The translations under genes and the position numbers were made by a program. From NCBI GenBank assembly GCA_027311065.1, contig DAICZP010000031.1, positions 1 to 42,929 of the forward strand: a stretch of DNA of 42,929 bases, in the 5' to 3' direction. The notes beneath the pieces were generated by a model, which had not been told where the DNA came from, searched no databases, and was given only the letters and a program-made list of their open reading frames with translations. This document shows, piece by piece, positions 8,216 to 18,007 of the stretch (positions are counted from its first letter, which is position 1; each line of letters begins with the position of its first letter). Source of the stretch: Thiomonas sp. Lineage in GTDB: Bacteria; Pseudomonadota; Gammaproteobacteria; Burkholderiales; Burkholderiaceae_C.

Positions 8216-11200
8216 TCAATGCATCGCCTGGGGGGCAGCGTCGGCGTTGTCGTAGACCACTTGCACGCGGCCATCCTTGGCAAAGACACCGAGTGCGGCA
8301 AGGGTGTCGTCGCCCGGGCGCAAACGGATGCGATCGATCCGCAGCACGGCTTCGGCGCCCGCGCGTTCAAGCTCGATTTCCAGCGGCAGGCCGCCCTCCT
8401 CACCCGCGGCGTGGGCACGCGCAATCTCGATCAGCGGCGCCGCATCGGGCAAGCCATTGACGCGCATGCGAATGCGTCGTCCGAGGCGCGCACGGGTCTG
8501 TTCCATGGTCCAGACAGCATCAACATTGAAACGAAGCCCGCCGCTGAAGCGGTCGGCCTGAGCGCGCCCCTGCATGACCAGAAGTTCGTCATCGCACAGC
8601 AAGCTGCGCACGGTGTCGAGCAAGCGCTCGTTGACGACCGTCTCCAGGACCCCGGAACGATCCTCCAGGGTGACGATGGCCACACGTCCGCGCTGACCCT
8701 GCACGACGCGCACCGCAGCGACGATTCCGGCGATCAGCTGCGGCTCACGCGCATCGGCCAGCGCCGCCAGCGATCGCGGTGCGAAGCGACGCACCTCGGC
8801 CGCATGGGCATCGAAAAGGTGGCCGCTGAGCACGAACCCCACCGCAACTTTTTCCTCCGACAACCGGCGCCGCAAGTCCCACGGCTGCTGCGGCTCGGGC
8901 TGAGGTTCGGCATCTGCCGCATTCTCGAACAAGGCGTCGAACAGTCCGCCCTGGTCGGCATGCTCGGCACATTGCGAGGCATGCTCGAGTGCCATGCCAA
9001 CGGATGCCATCAAGGTGGCGCGATTCGGATCAATCGTGTCGAACGCCCCGGCGCGCACCAGAGCTTCGAGCACCCGGCGGTTGATGCGGGTACGGTCGAC
9101 CCGCGCGGCAAAATCCATCAGCGAGCGGAAGGCCTTGCCATCCCCGCGCGCCTCGATGATGGCCTCGATGGCAGCGCGGCCCGTCCCCTTGATGGCGCCA
9201 AGGGCATAACGAATGGTTTGGGCGTCGACCGGATCGAAGCGCCATTGGCCGAGGTTCACGTCGGGCGGCAACAACTTGATGCCGATGGCGCGCGCGTCGT
9301 CGACAAGAATCTTCAGCTTGTCGGTGTCGTCGATGGCGACGCTCATGTTGGCCGCCATGAATTCAGCCGGGTAATGCGCTTTCAACCACGCCGTTTGCAC
9401 CGCGAGCAAGGCATACGCGGCCGCGTGTGACTTGTTGAAACCGTAGCCGGCAAACTTCTCCATCAGGTCGAAGATTTCATTCGCCTTGTCGCCATCGATG
9501 CCATTTTTTGCGGCGCCGTCGCCGAAGATGCCCCGATGCTTGGCCATTTCCTCGGGCTTTTTCTTGCCCATGGCACGGCGCAACAGGTCAGCGCCACCGA
9601 GCGAGTAGCCCCCGATGACTTGCGCCACCTGCATCACCTGCTCCTGGTAGACCATGATGCCGTAGGTCTCCTGGAGCACCGGCGCCATGCGCGGATCCGG
9701 ATATTCGATGGGTTCGGTGCCATCCTTGCGATGGCAGAAGCTGGGGATCAGGTCCATCGGACCAGGACGGTACAAGGCCACCAGGGCGATGATGTCCTCG
9801 AACCGGTCCGGCTTGGCCTCGCGCAACATGCCTTGCATGCCGCGAGATTCGAGCTGGAAGACGGCGACGGTGTCACCGCGCGCCATCAATTTGTAGGTGA
9901 CAGCGTCATCAAGCGGAATGTCCTCCAGCTTGAAGTGGGCCCGTTCAGGATGATTGCGCCGGATATGCTGCGCCGCAAGCTCCAGAATGGTCAGCGTGGC
10001 AAGGCCCAGGAAGTCAAACTTCACCAGGCCAATGGCCTCCACGTCATCCTTGTCGTATTGCGAGACCGCGTCGGTGGAGCCGGGCTGGGCGTAGAGGGGG
10101 CAGAAATCCGTGAGTTTGCCGGGGGCGATCAGCACGCCGCCGGCGTGCATGCCGACATTGCGCGGCAGGCCTTCGAGCTGTTGCGCCAGCTTGAGCAGGT
10201 GTGCGACTTCCTCCTCCTGCTCCATGCGCTCCTTGAGTTGTGGCTCGACCTCGATGGCCTCAGCGATGGTGATGTGCTGTCCGGGCTTGTTGGGAATCAG
10301 CTTGGCCAGTGCATCACAGAAGGTATAGCCGAGTTCCTGCACCCGTCCCGCATCACGCAGCGCGGCGCGCGCGGCCAGAGTCCCGAAGGTCGCGATCTGG
10401 GACACCGCCTCGACGCCGTACTTATGTTTGACATAGTCAATGACGCGATCACGGTTTTCCTGGCAGAAGTCGATGTCGAAGTCGGGCATCGATACCCGCT
10501 CAGGGTTGAGAAATCGCTCGAACAGAAGGTTGTAGGCAAGCGGATCAAGATCGGTGATGCGCAGGCTGTACGCCACCAGCGAACCTGCGCCCGAACCGCG
10601 TCCGGGCCCCACGGGACAACCATTGTCCTTGGCCCAATTGATGAAATCGGCCACAATCAGGAAGTACCCCTCGAACCCCATCTTGGCGATGGTGCCGAGC
10701 TCGAACTCGAGGCGTTCCACGTAGCGCGGACGGCCGGCGGCACGCAGAGCGGGGTCCGGAAACAACTGTTCCAGGCGCCGCTCCAGCCCCGCGAAGGACT
10801 GCGCACGGAAAAATGCCGCGATCGGCGCGCCGTCCGGCGTCGGAAAGGCGGGCAGTTGCGGCCGTCCGAGATCGAGCGTGAGATTGCAGCGTTTGGCGAT
10901 TTCAACGGCATTGTCCAACGCGACCGGAAGGTCGGCAAACAAGGCCTGCATGTCCTCCCGGGACTTGAAATACTGGTCCTCCGAGAAACGCCTTTGTCGA
11001 CGAGGATTGCCCAGGGTTTCGCCGTCGGCGATGCAAACCCGCGCCTCATGCGCCTCGAAATCGGTCGGGGCGAGAAATTGCACCGGGTGGGTGGCCACAA
11101 CCGGTAACGCGAGTCCGGATGCCAGCGTCACAGCGGCGGCGACATGGCGCGCACAGTCGCCATGACCACTGCGCTGCAATTCCAGATAAAAACGCCCCGG

Positions 11201-11689
11201 GAAGGCCTGCGCATGCTGAAGAGCCAAGGTGCGCGCTCTGGACGTATCGCCCGCCAGCAATGCCCGTCCGATACTCCCATGACTCGCACCGCACAGGGCA
11301 ATCAGTCCGTCGCCGAGTCCGTCGCTGGCGATCCACTCCCAGCGTACCTCGGCCTGCCCGTTGCGCTGGCCCTGCAGCCAGGCACGACTCAGCAACTCGC
11401 ACAGATTCAGATAACCCGTGCGCCCGGTCACGAGCAGCAGCAGGCTGGTCGACGTCGCCTGCGGAGACGGGTCATCGGGCGCGATGCGCACGTCGCAGCC
11501 GATGATGGGCTTCACACCTGCATCACGCGCGGCCGTGTAGAAACGAACCGCGGCGAAAAGATTGTTCAGATCGGTGATTGCGAGTGCGCCCTGACCATCC
11601 CTGCGCGCAGCAGCGACCGCTTCATCCACGCGCAAGGTGCCATCAGCGATTGAGAACTCGGTATGCGTTCGAAGGTGCACGTAGGACAT
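8216..11689 (-). CDS. dnaE: DNA polymerase III alpha subunit
   Basis: An 1157-residue replicative polymerase, full length for DnaE1. The N-terminal PHP domain is seen in 'HLRTHTEFSIADG' and 'ALAITDLNNLF'. The polymerase core begins near residue 280; 'PDFDIDFCQENRD' at about 400-412 carries the two catalytic aspartates equivalent to Asp401 and Asp403 of E. coli. 'RRAMGKKKPEEM' and 'AGYGFNKSHAAAYALL' are also conserved. The helix-hairpin-helix and OB-fold parts follow. The frame could begin at 11839, but the ATG at 11689 places the PHP domain at residue 2 as usual. The gene lies between the two halves of the tol-pal genes, convergent with tolA and divergent from the antiporter. Confidence 0.97.
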   Translation of the reverse strand: MSYVHLRTHTEFSIADGTLRVDEAVAAARRDGQGALAITDLNNLFAAVRFYTAARDAGVKPIIGCDVRIAPDDPSPQATSTSLLLLVTGRTGYLNLCELLSRAWLQGQRNGQAEVRWEWIASDGLGDGLIALCGASHGSIGRALLAGDTSRARTLALQHAQAFPGRFYLELQRSGHGDCARHVAAAVTLASGLALPVVATHPVQFLAPTDFEAHEARVCIADGETLGNPRRQRRFSEDQYFKSREDMQALFADLPVALDNAVEIAKRCNLTLDLGRPQLPAFPTPDGAPIAAFFRAQSFAGLERRLEQLFPDPALRAAGRPRYVERLEFELGTIAKMGFEGYFLIVADFINWAKDNGCPVGPGRGSGAGSLVAYSLRITDLDPLAYNLLFERFLNPERVSMPDFDIDFCQENRDRVIDYVKHKYGVEAVSQIATFGTLAARAALRDAGRVQELGYTFCDALAKLIPNKPGQHITIAEAIEVEPQLKERMEQEEEVAHLLKLAQQLEGLPRNVGMHAGGVLIAPGKLTDFCPLYAQPGSTDAVSQYDKDDVEAIGLVKFDFLGLATLTILELAAQHIRRNHPERAHFKLEDIPLDDAVTYKLMARGDTVAVFQLESRGMQGMLREAKPDRFEDIIALVALYRPGPMDLIPSFCHRKDGTEPIEYPDPRMAPVLQETYGIMVYQEQVMQVAQVIGGYSLGGADLLRRAMGKKKPEEMAKHRGIFGDGAAKNGIDGDKANEIFDLMEKFAGYGFNKSHAAAYALLAVQTAWLKAHYPAEFMAANMSVAIDDTDKLKILVDDARAIGIKLLPPDVNLGQWRFDPVDAQTIRYALGAIKGTGRAAIEAIIEARGDGKAFRSLMDFAARVDRTRINRRVLEALVRAGAFDTIDPNRATLMASVGMALEHASQCAEHADQGGLFDALFENAADAEPQPEPQQPWDLRRRLSEEKVAVGFVLSGHLFDAHAAEVRRFAPRSLAALADAREPQLIAGIVAAVRVVQGQRGRVAIVTLEDRSGVLETVVNERLLDTVRSLLCDDELLVMQGRAQADRFSGGLRFNVDAVWTMEQTRARLGRRIRMRVNGLPDAAPLIEIARAHAAGEEGGLPLEIELERAGAEAVLRIDRIRLRPGDDTLAALGVFAKDGRVQVVYDNADAAPQAMH

Positions 11690-11791
11690 TGGGTGATTGT
11701 AGGAAGATGACGTTCTCGCCACCTCGTGCCCGTTTCTGGAAGACCCCACCAATGACGTGGCGCACGCGAATCCATCTCGGCAAGCGCTGCC

Positions 11792-11797
11792 TATAAT
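11792..11797 (+). promoter_or_regulatory. Candidate -10 element for kef-type gene
   Basis: A perfect TATAAT stands in the 157-base divergent region between dnaE and the antiporter gene, 50 bases before the chosen ATG at 11847. No good -35 hexamer is seen 16-18 bases upstream, so the call rests on the -10 alone. Confidence 0.3.
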
Positions 11798-11846
11798 CGG
11801 CCTCCCTTCCCGCTCGCGGCAGCAAGCCTCCACGCCCAAACGCCAG

Positions 11847-13076
11847 ATGCCGGATGTTCACGCGTTTCCCCCACTGACCTTTCACGCCGACGGCCTGCTC
11901 TGGGTCGGGCTGGCTTTGGTGCTCGCCTCGCTGATGGGTGAGTCAGTGCTACGGCTTTTGCGCTGGCCCCGGCTCATCGGTTACATGACCGCCGGTTTGC
12001 TTATCGCCATCGGGGGCGGCGGGCTTCCAGCGCTTGATCTCCAGCCCGGGGCACGCGCCGTGGTCGATGCCGCGCTGGCCATGCTGTTGTTCGAAATTGG
12101 CCATCGTGTCAATCTGCACTGGCTACGCGCCAACCCCTGGCTGCTCGCCACCGCCATCGGCGAGTGGACTGCCGCCTTCGCCGCCATGGTCGTGGTGCTC
12201 GGCATGCTCGGCATGGGGGCGCCCACGGGGATGGCGGTGGCTGCGGCGCTGGCCTGCACCGCGCCCGCGGTCGCGTTACGCCTCAGCGGCGAATTCAATG
12301 CCCGTGGCCAGGTCACGGAACGCCTGCTGGTGCTGTCGGCGCTCGGCGCCACGCTATCAGCGCTCGCGGTGGGCCTGCTGACCGCGTGGATGGGGGCGCA
12401 GACCGGTCGGCATTGGTGGTACGCCATCACCCAGCAGTTCTATGCGATCGGGGGCGCCGTCTTCGCCGCGGCGATCCTGGCGTGGGCGGTGAACTGGGTT
12501 GAAAAGCATTTTGATTTTGCCGACGAAGGCGCTGCACTATTGCTTGTTGGCCTGATATTGCTCGCTCTCTCGGTCACTCGCATGCTGCAGTGGTCGACCC
12601 TGCTCACGCCCTTGCTTGCCGGCCTGCTGCTGCGCGCGAACAGTGAGCGTCCGCGCGTGTGGCCGCGGCATTTCGGCACGGCTGGGGGGGTCCTCGTGGT
12701 TCTGCTGTTCCTGATTCTCGGCATGAGCCTGCGTTGGCAGGATCTGCGCGAGGGGTTCGCGGCAGGCGTGGCCTTGATGGCAGCTCGCGCAGCGGGCAAG
12801 CTGGCCATCCCACTGTTGCTGGGCCCGGCATCGGGACTGAGTGGCCGTCAGTCCGCCGCCCTTGGCCTGGCGCTGAATCCGGTTGCCGCAGTCAGTTTCG
12901 TCCTGCTGCTCGATCTGTCCCAGGGGCGAGCAAACGTACCGCAGTCGCTACTGGCAGCCGGTTTTGCCTCGATCGCCATCGGAGGGCTCGCCGGCACCTT
13001 GCTGGCACGCTGGGCGCTCGGGCGCGCAGGGGACATCCCCCCTCCTGACCGGAATGCGCGGGGAGACAAGACATGA
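11847..13076 (+). CDS. Kef-type cation/proton antiporter
   Basis: A 409-residue membrane protein with about 11-13 hydrophobic helices and the fold of the CPA2 monovalent cation:proton antiporter family (KefB type). '[17 protein letters not shown]' near the N-terminus and '[15 protein letters not shown]' in the first third resemble the conserved segments of this family. It stops after the membrane part, without the RCK/TrkA-N domain found in KefB and KefC. Gating by NAD or glutathione is therefore not expected from this gene alone. The frame is open from 11757, but the ATG at 11847 fits the start of the membrane domain. Its stop overlaps the ATG of the next gene (ATGA), so they are co-transcribed. 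The ion transported cannot be told. Confidence 0.85.
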   Translation: MPDVHAFPPLTFHADGLLWVGLALVLASLMGESVLRLLRWPRLIGYMTAGLLIAIGGGGLPALDLQPGARAVVDAALAMLLFEIGHRVNLHWLRANPWLLATAIGEWTAAFAAMVVVLGMLGMGAPTGMAVAAALACTAPAVALRLSGEFNARGQVTERLLVLSALGATLSALAVGLLTAWMGAQTGRHWWYAITQQFYAIGGAVFAAAILAWAVNWVEKHFDFADEGAALLLVGLILLALSVTRMLQWSTLLTPLLAGLLLRANSERPRVWPRHFGTAGGVLVVLLFLILGMSLRWQDLREGFAAGVALMAARAAGKLAIPLLLGPASGLSGRQSAALGLALNPVAAVSFVLLLDLSQGRANVPQSLLAAGFASIAIGGLAGTLLARWALGRAGDIPPPDRNARGDKT

Positions 13077-14197
13077 GCCTGGGAATCTTCTCCCAATCAG
13101 CGCCTCTCACAATGGGGATCGAACTCGAGCTGCAAATCGTCAGTCGCCATAACTACGACCTGATGCCTTGCGCTCCCGATCTGCTGCGCCTGCTGAGCAA
13201 GCGCAAGTTGCCGGGCCTGGTGACTCCGGAGATGACCGAAAGCATGATCGAGCTGTCCACGGGCATCTGCATCGGATACGACGACGCCCTGGCCCAACTC
13301 GAGGAAATTCGCGACGCACTCGTCGATGCCGCCGACAAGCTCGACGTCGGTCTGGCCGGTGGCGGCACGCACCCCTTTCAGCATTGGGCGCAACAGCGCA
13401 TTTTCGACCGCCCGCGCTTTCAGCAGCTATCTGAGCTCTACGGGTATCTGAGCAAGCAGTTCACAGTATTCGGGCAGCACGTCCATCTGGGCTGCCCCGA
13501 TGCCGACACGGCGCTCTACACCTTGCACTGCATCTCACGCTTCATACCGCATTTCATCGCGCTGTCAGCGTCCTCACCCTACGTTCAGGGCGAGGACACA
13601 GGCTTTCACTCGGCGCGCCTGAATTCGGTCTTTGCCTTCCCGCTGTCGGGACGGGCGCCATTTGTGCTGGATTGGGCTGGGTTTGAACGGTATTTCGAGA
13701 AGATGACCGCCACCGGCGTGGTCAAAAGCATGAAGGATTTCTACTGGGACATCCGTCCCAAGCCCGAATACGGAACGATCGAAGTTCGCGTGATGGACAC
13801 GCCGCTAAGCATTGCGAAAGCAGCGCGCATCGCCGCGTATATCCAGACGTTGGGGCGCTGGATCCAGCAAGAGCGTCCCTTCGTGCCCGAGGAGGACGAC
13901 TACCTCGTCTACACCTTCAACCGCTTTCAGGCCTGCCGCTTCGGGTTCGACGGCACCTTCGTCGACCCGTCGACGCGCGAACACCGGACCTTGCGCGAAG
14001 ATCTTTTGCGAACCATGGTGCGGCTGGAGTCGCACGCGATCGACCTCAAGGCCGATTCCGCGCTGCGCGAGCTGCTGGCGGACGTTGGTGGACGCGGCAA
14101 TGACGCACAATGGATTCGCGAGACCTTCGCGCGCGAGCGACATCTGCCGGAGGTCGTGCGCCAGCAGTGCGGGCGCTGGATGCGCGAGGGACGTTGA
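13073..14197 (+). CDS. ybdK: YbdK-type carboxylate-amine ligase
   Basis: A 374-residue ATP-grasp-like protein of the glutamate-cysteine ligase 2 family. '[17 protein letters not shown]' near the N-terminus, '[16 protein letters not shown]' and '[11 protein letters not shown]' carry the conserved acidic and histidine residues of the active site, and '[13 protein letters not shown]' is also diagnostic. E. coli YbdK has weak gamma-glutamyl-cysteine ligase activity in vitro; its real substrate is uncertain. Translation is coupled to the antiporter (4-base overlap). In Burkholderiales the two often go together, which suggests a link to stress by electrophiles or thiol metabolism, although that is inference. 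It is convergent with the ABC exporter after 14 bases. Confidence 0.88.
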   Translation: MSLGIFSQSAPLTMGIELELQIVSRHNYDLMPCAPDLLRLLSKRKLPGLVTPEMTESMIELSTGICIGYDDALAQLEEIRDALVDAADKLDVGLAGGGTHPFQHWAQQRIFDRPRFQQLSELYGYLSKQFTVFGQHVHLGCPDADTALYTLHCISRFIPHFIALSASSPYVQGEDTGFHSARLNSVFAFPLSGRAPFVLDWAGFERYFEKMTATGVVKSMKDFYWDIRPKPEYGTIEVRVMDTPLSIAKAARIAAYIQTLGRWIQQERPFVPEEDDYLVYTFNRFQACRFGFDGTFVDPSTREHRTLREDLLRTMVRLESHAIDLKADSALRELLADVGGRGNDAQWIRETFARERHLPEVVRQQCGRWMREGR

Positions 14198-14211
14198 GGC
14201 TCCGCAGGTCT

Positions 14212-15963
14212 TCACTCGTCCCCGCTGGCCTGCGCGCCGAACTGCATGGCGTGCAATCCGGCGTAAAGGCCGCCGCGGGCGAGCAGCTCGCGCTGCGTCC
14301 CAAGTTCCACCAGGCGTCCCCCATCGAGCACCGCAATGCGGTCGCAGTGGGAGATGGTCGCCAGGCGGTGTGCGATCACGATGGTCGTGCGCCCGCGCAT
14401 CAAGCGTTCGACCGCCTGCTGCACCAGACGCTCGCTCTCGGCGTCGAGCGCGCTGGTGGCCTCGTCGAGGATGAGCAAGGGTGCATCGCGGTACAGCGCC
14501 CGTGCGATCGACAAGCGCTGACGCTGGCCCCCCGAGAGCTGCGATCCGTTGTGCCCCACGGGAGCCGCGAGCCCCCCGGGCAAGCCACGCACGAACTCTG
14601 CAAGGGCCGCGGACTCGAGCGCGGACCAGGCGCGTGCCTCGTCCACCGGCTCCCCGAAGCTGACATTGGCGCCGACCGTGTCATTGAGCAGCACGACGTC
14701 CTGGCTGACCAGGGCGATCTGCGTCCGCAGGCCTCGCAACGTCCAGTCACGCAGCGCCACGCTGTCAAGCAGTACGCGGCCCGTGGTCGGCTCCAGCAAA
14801 CGTGGCACCAGACGCATCAGGGTGGTCTTGCCCGCGCCTGAGGGCCCCACCAATGCAAGACTCTCCCCCGCGCGCACCTGCAGGGTCACGTCGTCGAGCA
14901 CAGGTTTGTCACTGCTGCCCATGCGCACCCCCACATGCTCGAATGCCAGATCACCGCGCACCCGAGCCACCTCGTGGTGCCCGGTGTCCGCTTCTTGCGG
15001 AGTGTCGAGAATCCCACGTGTCCGCTCGAGCGATCCCATCGCCCGCATCATGGGTTGCACGATATCCGACACCCGGCGGAGTGGCGACAGGGTCATCAGC
15101 ATCGATGTGATGAAGGAGACGAAACCACCAACACCATGCCCACCCGCCGCATCGTTTTGATACATGGCAAACACCATCACCACCGAAACTGCCAACGCGG
15201 ACAGCCACTGCGACACAGGCGTGTTGCTCGCACCGGACACCGTGGCTTTCACGCTGACGCGCCGCAAGCCCTGGTTGAGCACCTCGAAGCGGCGGGCGAA
15301 ACCTTCCTGGGCGTTATGGACCCGGATCGCCGCCGCCGCCAGCATGCCTTCCTCCAGCGCGTAGGAGGCGGTTTCCGCCGATTTTTGCATCTGCAAATTC
15401 AGGCGCTTCGCGCGCCGGCTGATGATGCGCATTGTCACCAGAAGCGGCGCGAGGATCGCCAGGGTCAGGAGTGTGAGACTCCAGTTGAGCCACATCAGAT
15501 AACCAAAAAGTGCCACCAGGGTCAACGTGTCGCGCACGAGCGTCAGCAGTCCCGGGAATATCATTCCCAGCGCGAGCTGCGCCTCATACACTGCCGCGCC
15601 GATCAGGCTGCTCGCGCTCTCGCGTTGCAGTCCAGCCAGTTCAGCGTGGAGAATCTGCCCGTAAACCAGGGTCCGAACCCGCGCCAGCACATTGTGGGTC
15701 AACCATTGCGTCAGAAATTGCGAACCCAACCACGCCACACCGCGAATCGTGAACAACCCCAGCAGCACAGCCGGAACCGCCCACAGCGGAAAGTCTCGTC
15801 GTGACGTGAACCCGACGTCGAGCACATGTTTCATCAACGCCGGAAGCACCGGTTCGGTCGAGGCGACAACGGCCGCGCACACCACCACGAGGATGGCCGC
15901 AGCGCGGTTGCGCCGATCGGCACCAAACAGCTTCAACAACTGCGAAAAGTTTTCAGACCGCAC
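14212..15963 (-). CDS. msbA: Lipid A exporter ATP-binding/permease MsbA
   Basis: A 583-residue half-transporter of the ABCB type with a fused N-terminal membrane domain (six helices, about residues 20-310) and a C-terminal ATPase. Walker A is 'GPSGAGKTT' at about residue 375, the signature is 'LSGGQRQRLSIARAL', and Walker B 'LLILDEATSALD' is followed by the switch 'IVIAHR'. MsbA flips lipid A-core across the inner membrane as a homodimer. The start is a GTG at 15963, the first possible start in the frame after a stop. The LPS genes diverge from it after only 41 bases, which supports MsbA over a multidrug exporter of the same fold. Confidence 0.9.
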   Translation of the reverse strand: MRSENFSQLLKLFGADRRNRAAAILVVVCAAVVASTEPVLPALMKHVLDVGFTSRRDFPLWAVPAVLLGLFTIRGVAWLGSQFLTQWLTHNVLARVRTLVYGQILHAELAGLQRESASSLIGAAVYEAQLALGMIFPGLLTLVRDTLTLVALFGYLMWLNWSLTLLTLAILAPLLVTMRIISRRAKRLNLQMQKSAETASYALEEGMLAAAAIRVHNAQEGFARRFEVLNQGLRRVSVKATVSGASNTPVSQWLSALAVSVVMVFAMYQNDAAGGHGVGGFVSFITSMLMTLSPLRRVSDIVQPMMRAMGSLERTRGILDTPQEADTGHHEVARVRGDLAFEHVGVRMGSSDKPVLDDVTLQVRAGESLALVGPSGAGKTTLMRLVPRLLEPTTGRVLLDSVALRDWTLRGLRTQIALVSQDVVLLNDTVGANVSFGEPVDEARAWSALESAALAEFVRGLPGGLAAPVGHNGSQLSGGQRQRLSIARALYRDAPLLILDEATSALDAESERLVQQAVERLMRGRTTIVIAHRLATISHCDRIAVLDGGRLVELGTQRELLARGGLYAGLHAMQFGAQASGDE

Positions 15964-16004
15964 GTTAGACCCGCCGTTGACGTCGACCTGTGAGCCGGTG
16001 ACAA

Positions 16005-17216
16005 ATGATGAAGAATAGCGGGACCGCCCGCGTCATCTGGCGGCGATCGGTGTTTCCTCTTGGCGTCCTTGGCGCTTTTTCGCTGCCGCTGCCCATCGCG
16101 TGGGGCTCGGTCGCGCTGCCGCTGCTGCTGCTCGCCGCACTCGGACGCGGGGATTGGCGCCGCCAGATACGTCGCGTCATTTCTGTGCCGGCGGCCCTGT
16201 TCGCACTCGGGCTGGTGCTGCTGTACGCCCTGGGCATGGTCTATAGCACCGGTAGTGCTTCGGAGGCCTGGACAATGTTCTCCAAATATGCGCGCCTGTT
16301 GAGCATTCCGCTACTCGTGGGCGCGTTCGACGACGCGCGATGGCGGCGCCGGGCGATCGACGCGTTTGTGCTCGCTGCCGCGCTGGCCATGGCCGTGTCC
16401 TATGCGCGATTCGCAGGGCTCGTGCGTGGCTACACCGACCCCAATCAACTCTATACAGCGTTCCAGGACCACATCACCTTCGGCATTCTGCTGAGCGTCG
16501 CGGTGTTCATCGCCGCGCGCCGGGCCTTGTTTGGCGAGCCCGGGCGATGGCTGTGGTGTGTCTTCGCCATGCTCGGCACCGGGTGCGTGCTGATGCTCAA
16601 CAGCGGCCGCACCGGCTGGCTGGTGCTGTTCGTGTTGTTGCTGCTGCTGTTCGTCCAGCGCTGGGGCCTGCGCGGCGTCGCGATCGGACTTGTCGCATGC
16701 GCCGTGGTGGCAGGGGTGGCGATGCTGTCGCCCATCACCCGGCACAAGGTGCATCAGGTCTTCCACGAAGTGCATGGCTTCGAGCGCGGGCAGGACGACA
16801 CTGCGGTCGGACTGCGGCTGGCCTTCTACACCAATAGCCTGGGACTGATCGAGCAGCATCCGTTCATCGGCTCCGGCACTGGCAGCTTCAGGTCGCGGTA
16901 TGCACAAGCGTACGGGTCTGACAAGAACAATGTCCTGACGAGCAACCCGCACGACGAGTACATTCTCACCACGGTCCAGTTGGGGGTCATGGGCCTGCTG
17001 GTGGTTCTTGCAATGGGCGCCGCAACCTGGCTGTCGGGGCGGCGGCTGCAAGGCGAAGAAGGCGCACTCCTGCAAGCACTGGTCATCGCCGCGGTGATCG
17101 GATCGACGTTCAACTCGATGCTTCTCGACGCCGGTCCGGGACGCTTTCTGGCCGTTCTTGCAGGGATGTTGCTCGCTGCGCACGCAGACGTCATCGAGCG
17201 CGGCACCCGCCCTTGA
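16005..17216 (+). CDS. waaL: O-antigen ligase-like protein
   Basis: A 403-residue polytopic protein with about 10-12 membrane helices, strongly hydrophobic and Leu/Ala-rich. The single larger hydrophilic loop (about residues 240-320) contains 'EQHPFIGSGTGSFRSRY' and 'SNPHDEYILTTVQLGVMG', the pattern of the Wzy_C domain found in O-antigen ligases and polymerases; the His in 'NPHDEY' is the conserved catalytic one. WaaL joins undecaprenyl-linked polysaccharide to lipid A-core on the periplasmic face. Two ATG codons lie side by side (16005 and 16008). Glycosyltransferase genes follow directly, and msbA is divergent, so an LPS role is well supported. A Wzy-type polymerase or protein O-oligosaccharyltransferase is possible. 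Confidence 0.85.
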   Translation: MMKNSGTARVIWRRSVFPLGVLGAFSLPLPIAWGSVALPLLLLAALGRGDWRRQIRRVISVPAALFALGLVLLYALGMVYSTGSASEAWTMFSKYARLLSIPLLVGAFDDARWRRRAIDAFVLAAALAMAVSYARFAGLVRGYTDPNQLYTAFQDHITFGILLSVAVFIAARRALFGEPGRWLWCVFAMLGTGCVLMLNSGRTGWLVLFVLLLLLFVQRWGLRGVAIGLVACAVVAGVAMLSPITRHKVHQVFHEVHGFERGQDDTAVGLRLAFYTNSLGLIEQHPFIGSGTGSFRSRYAQAYGSDKNNVLTSNPHDEYILTTVQLGVMGLLVVLAMGAATWLSGRRLQGEEGALLQALVIAAVIGSTFNSMLLDAGPGRFLAVLAGMLLAAHADVIERGTRP

Positions 17217-17251
17217 AGCGGCATGCACCGCACCTCTCCAGTCTCGCCACC

Positions 17252-18007
17252 ATGCGCAACACTGTCTCTGCCGTCGTCATCACCTACAACGAAGCAGCCA
17301 ACATCGGCGCCTGCCTTGACGCCCTGGCGTGGTGCGACGAGCGCATCGTGCTTGATTGCGGAAGCACCGACGAAACCCTCGCCATCGCCCGCGCCGCCGG
17401 TGCCCGGGTGGAGGTGACCCCCGACTGGCCGGGCTTCGGCAGCCAGAAAAACCGTGCCCTTGCCCTGGCATCGGGTGACTGGGTGCTATCGATCGACGCC
17501 GACGAGCGGGTCACGCCCCCTCTGGCCAGCGAGATCCGCGCGGCCGTGGCTGCCAGCGACGCACCGGATGTTTTTCTCCTCCCTCGGCTTTCCAGCTATT
17601 GCGGCCAATGGATGCGTCACGGAGACTGGTATCCGGACGACGTGGCCCGGCTGTTCCGCCGCGGCCGCGCCCGCTTCACCGACGCCTTGGTGCACGAGTC
17701 GCTGCAGTTCGAAGGACCGGCGCGGCGGTTGCGTCAGGAGCTGCGGCATCACAGCTATCGCAATCTCGAGCAAGTGCTGTCGAAACTCGATGCCTACTCG
17801 ACCGCCGGCGCGCGCGCGATGTCTGCACGCGGGCGTCGCGGCGGCGTCGGCAGTGCGCTGCTCCACGGTTTCTGGACGTTTCTGCGCGGCTATGTGCTCA
17901 GGCGCGGCTTTCTCGATGGGCGCCTGGGCTTCGTCCTTGCACTATCGAACGCCCATGGCGCCTATTACCGCTACGTCAAGCTGTGGCTGCTGGAGCTGCG
18001 ACCTTGA
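17252..18007 (+). CDS. Family 2 glycosyltransferase, LPS core (WaaE-like)
   Basis: A 251-residue GT-A glycosyltransferase. 'SAVVITYNEAANIGACL' is the nucleotide-binding start, 'LDCGSTDETLAIARAAGARV' and 'PDWPGFGSQKNRAL' follow, and 'VLSIDADERVTP' contains the metal-binding DxD. The sequence type matches the WaaE/KdtX group that adds the first glucose to heptose in LPS core. The ATG at 17252 is chosen; the frame has a TTG at 17213 that overlaps waaL but adds a non-conserved extension. The C-terminal part has basic residues and an amphipathic stretch likely to touch the membrane. The stop overlaps the TTG of the next gene. Confidence 0.9.
   Translation: MRNTVSAVVITYNEAANIGACLDALAWCDERIVLDCGSTDETLAIARAAGARVEVTPDWPGFGSQKNRALALASGDWVLSIDADERVTPPLASEIRAAVAASDAPDVFLLPRLSSYCGQWMRHGDWYPDDVARLFRRGRARFTDALVHESLQFEGPARRLRQELRHHSYRNLEQVLSKLDAYSTAGARAMSARGRRGGVGSALLHGFWTFLRGYVLRRGFLDGRLGFVLALSNAHGAYYRYVKLWLLELRP

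Noticed and set aside
9536-11107. A plus-strand open frame of more than 500 codons
   Set aside because: It lies fully antisense to the well-conserved dnaE; the product has no domain and reflects GC-rich codon bias.
14935-15804. A plus-strand open frame opposite msbA
   Set aside because: His/Arg/Gln-rich antisense product with no motif; the ABC exporter is certain.
15977-16005. Promoter TTGACG for the O-antigen ligase gene
   Set aside because: The -10 at the right distance would be GACAAA and would overlap the start codon, so the fit is not credible.
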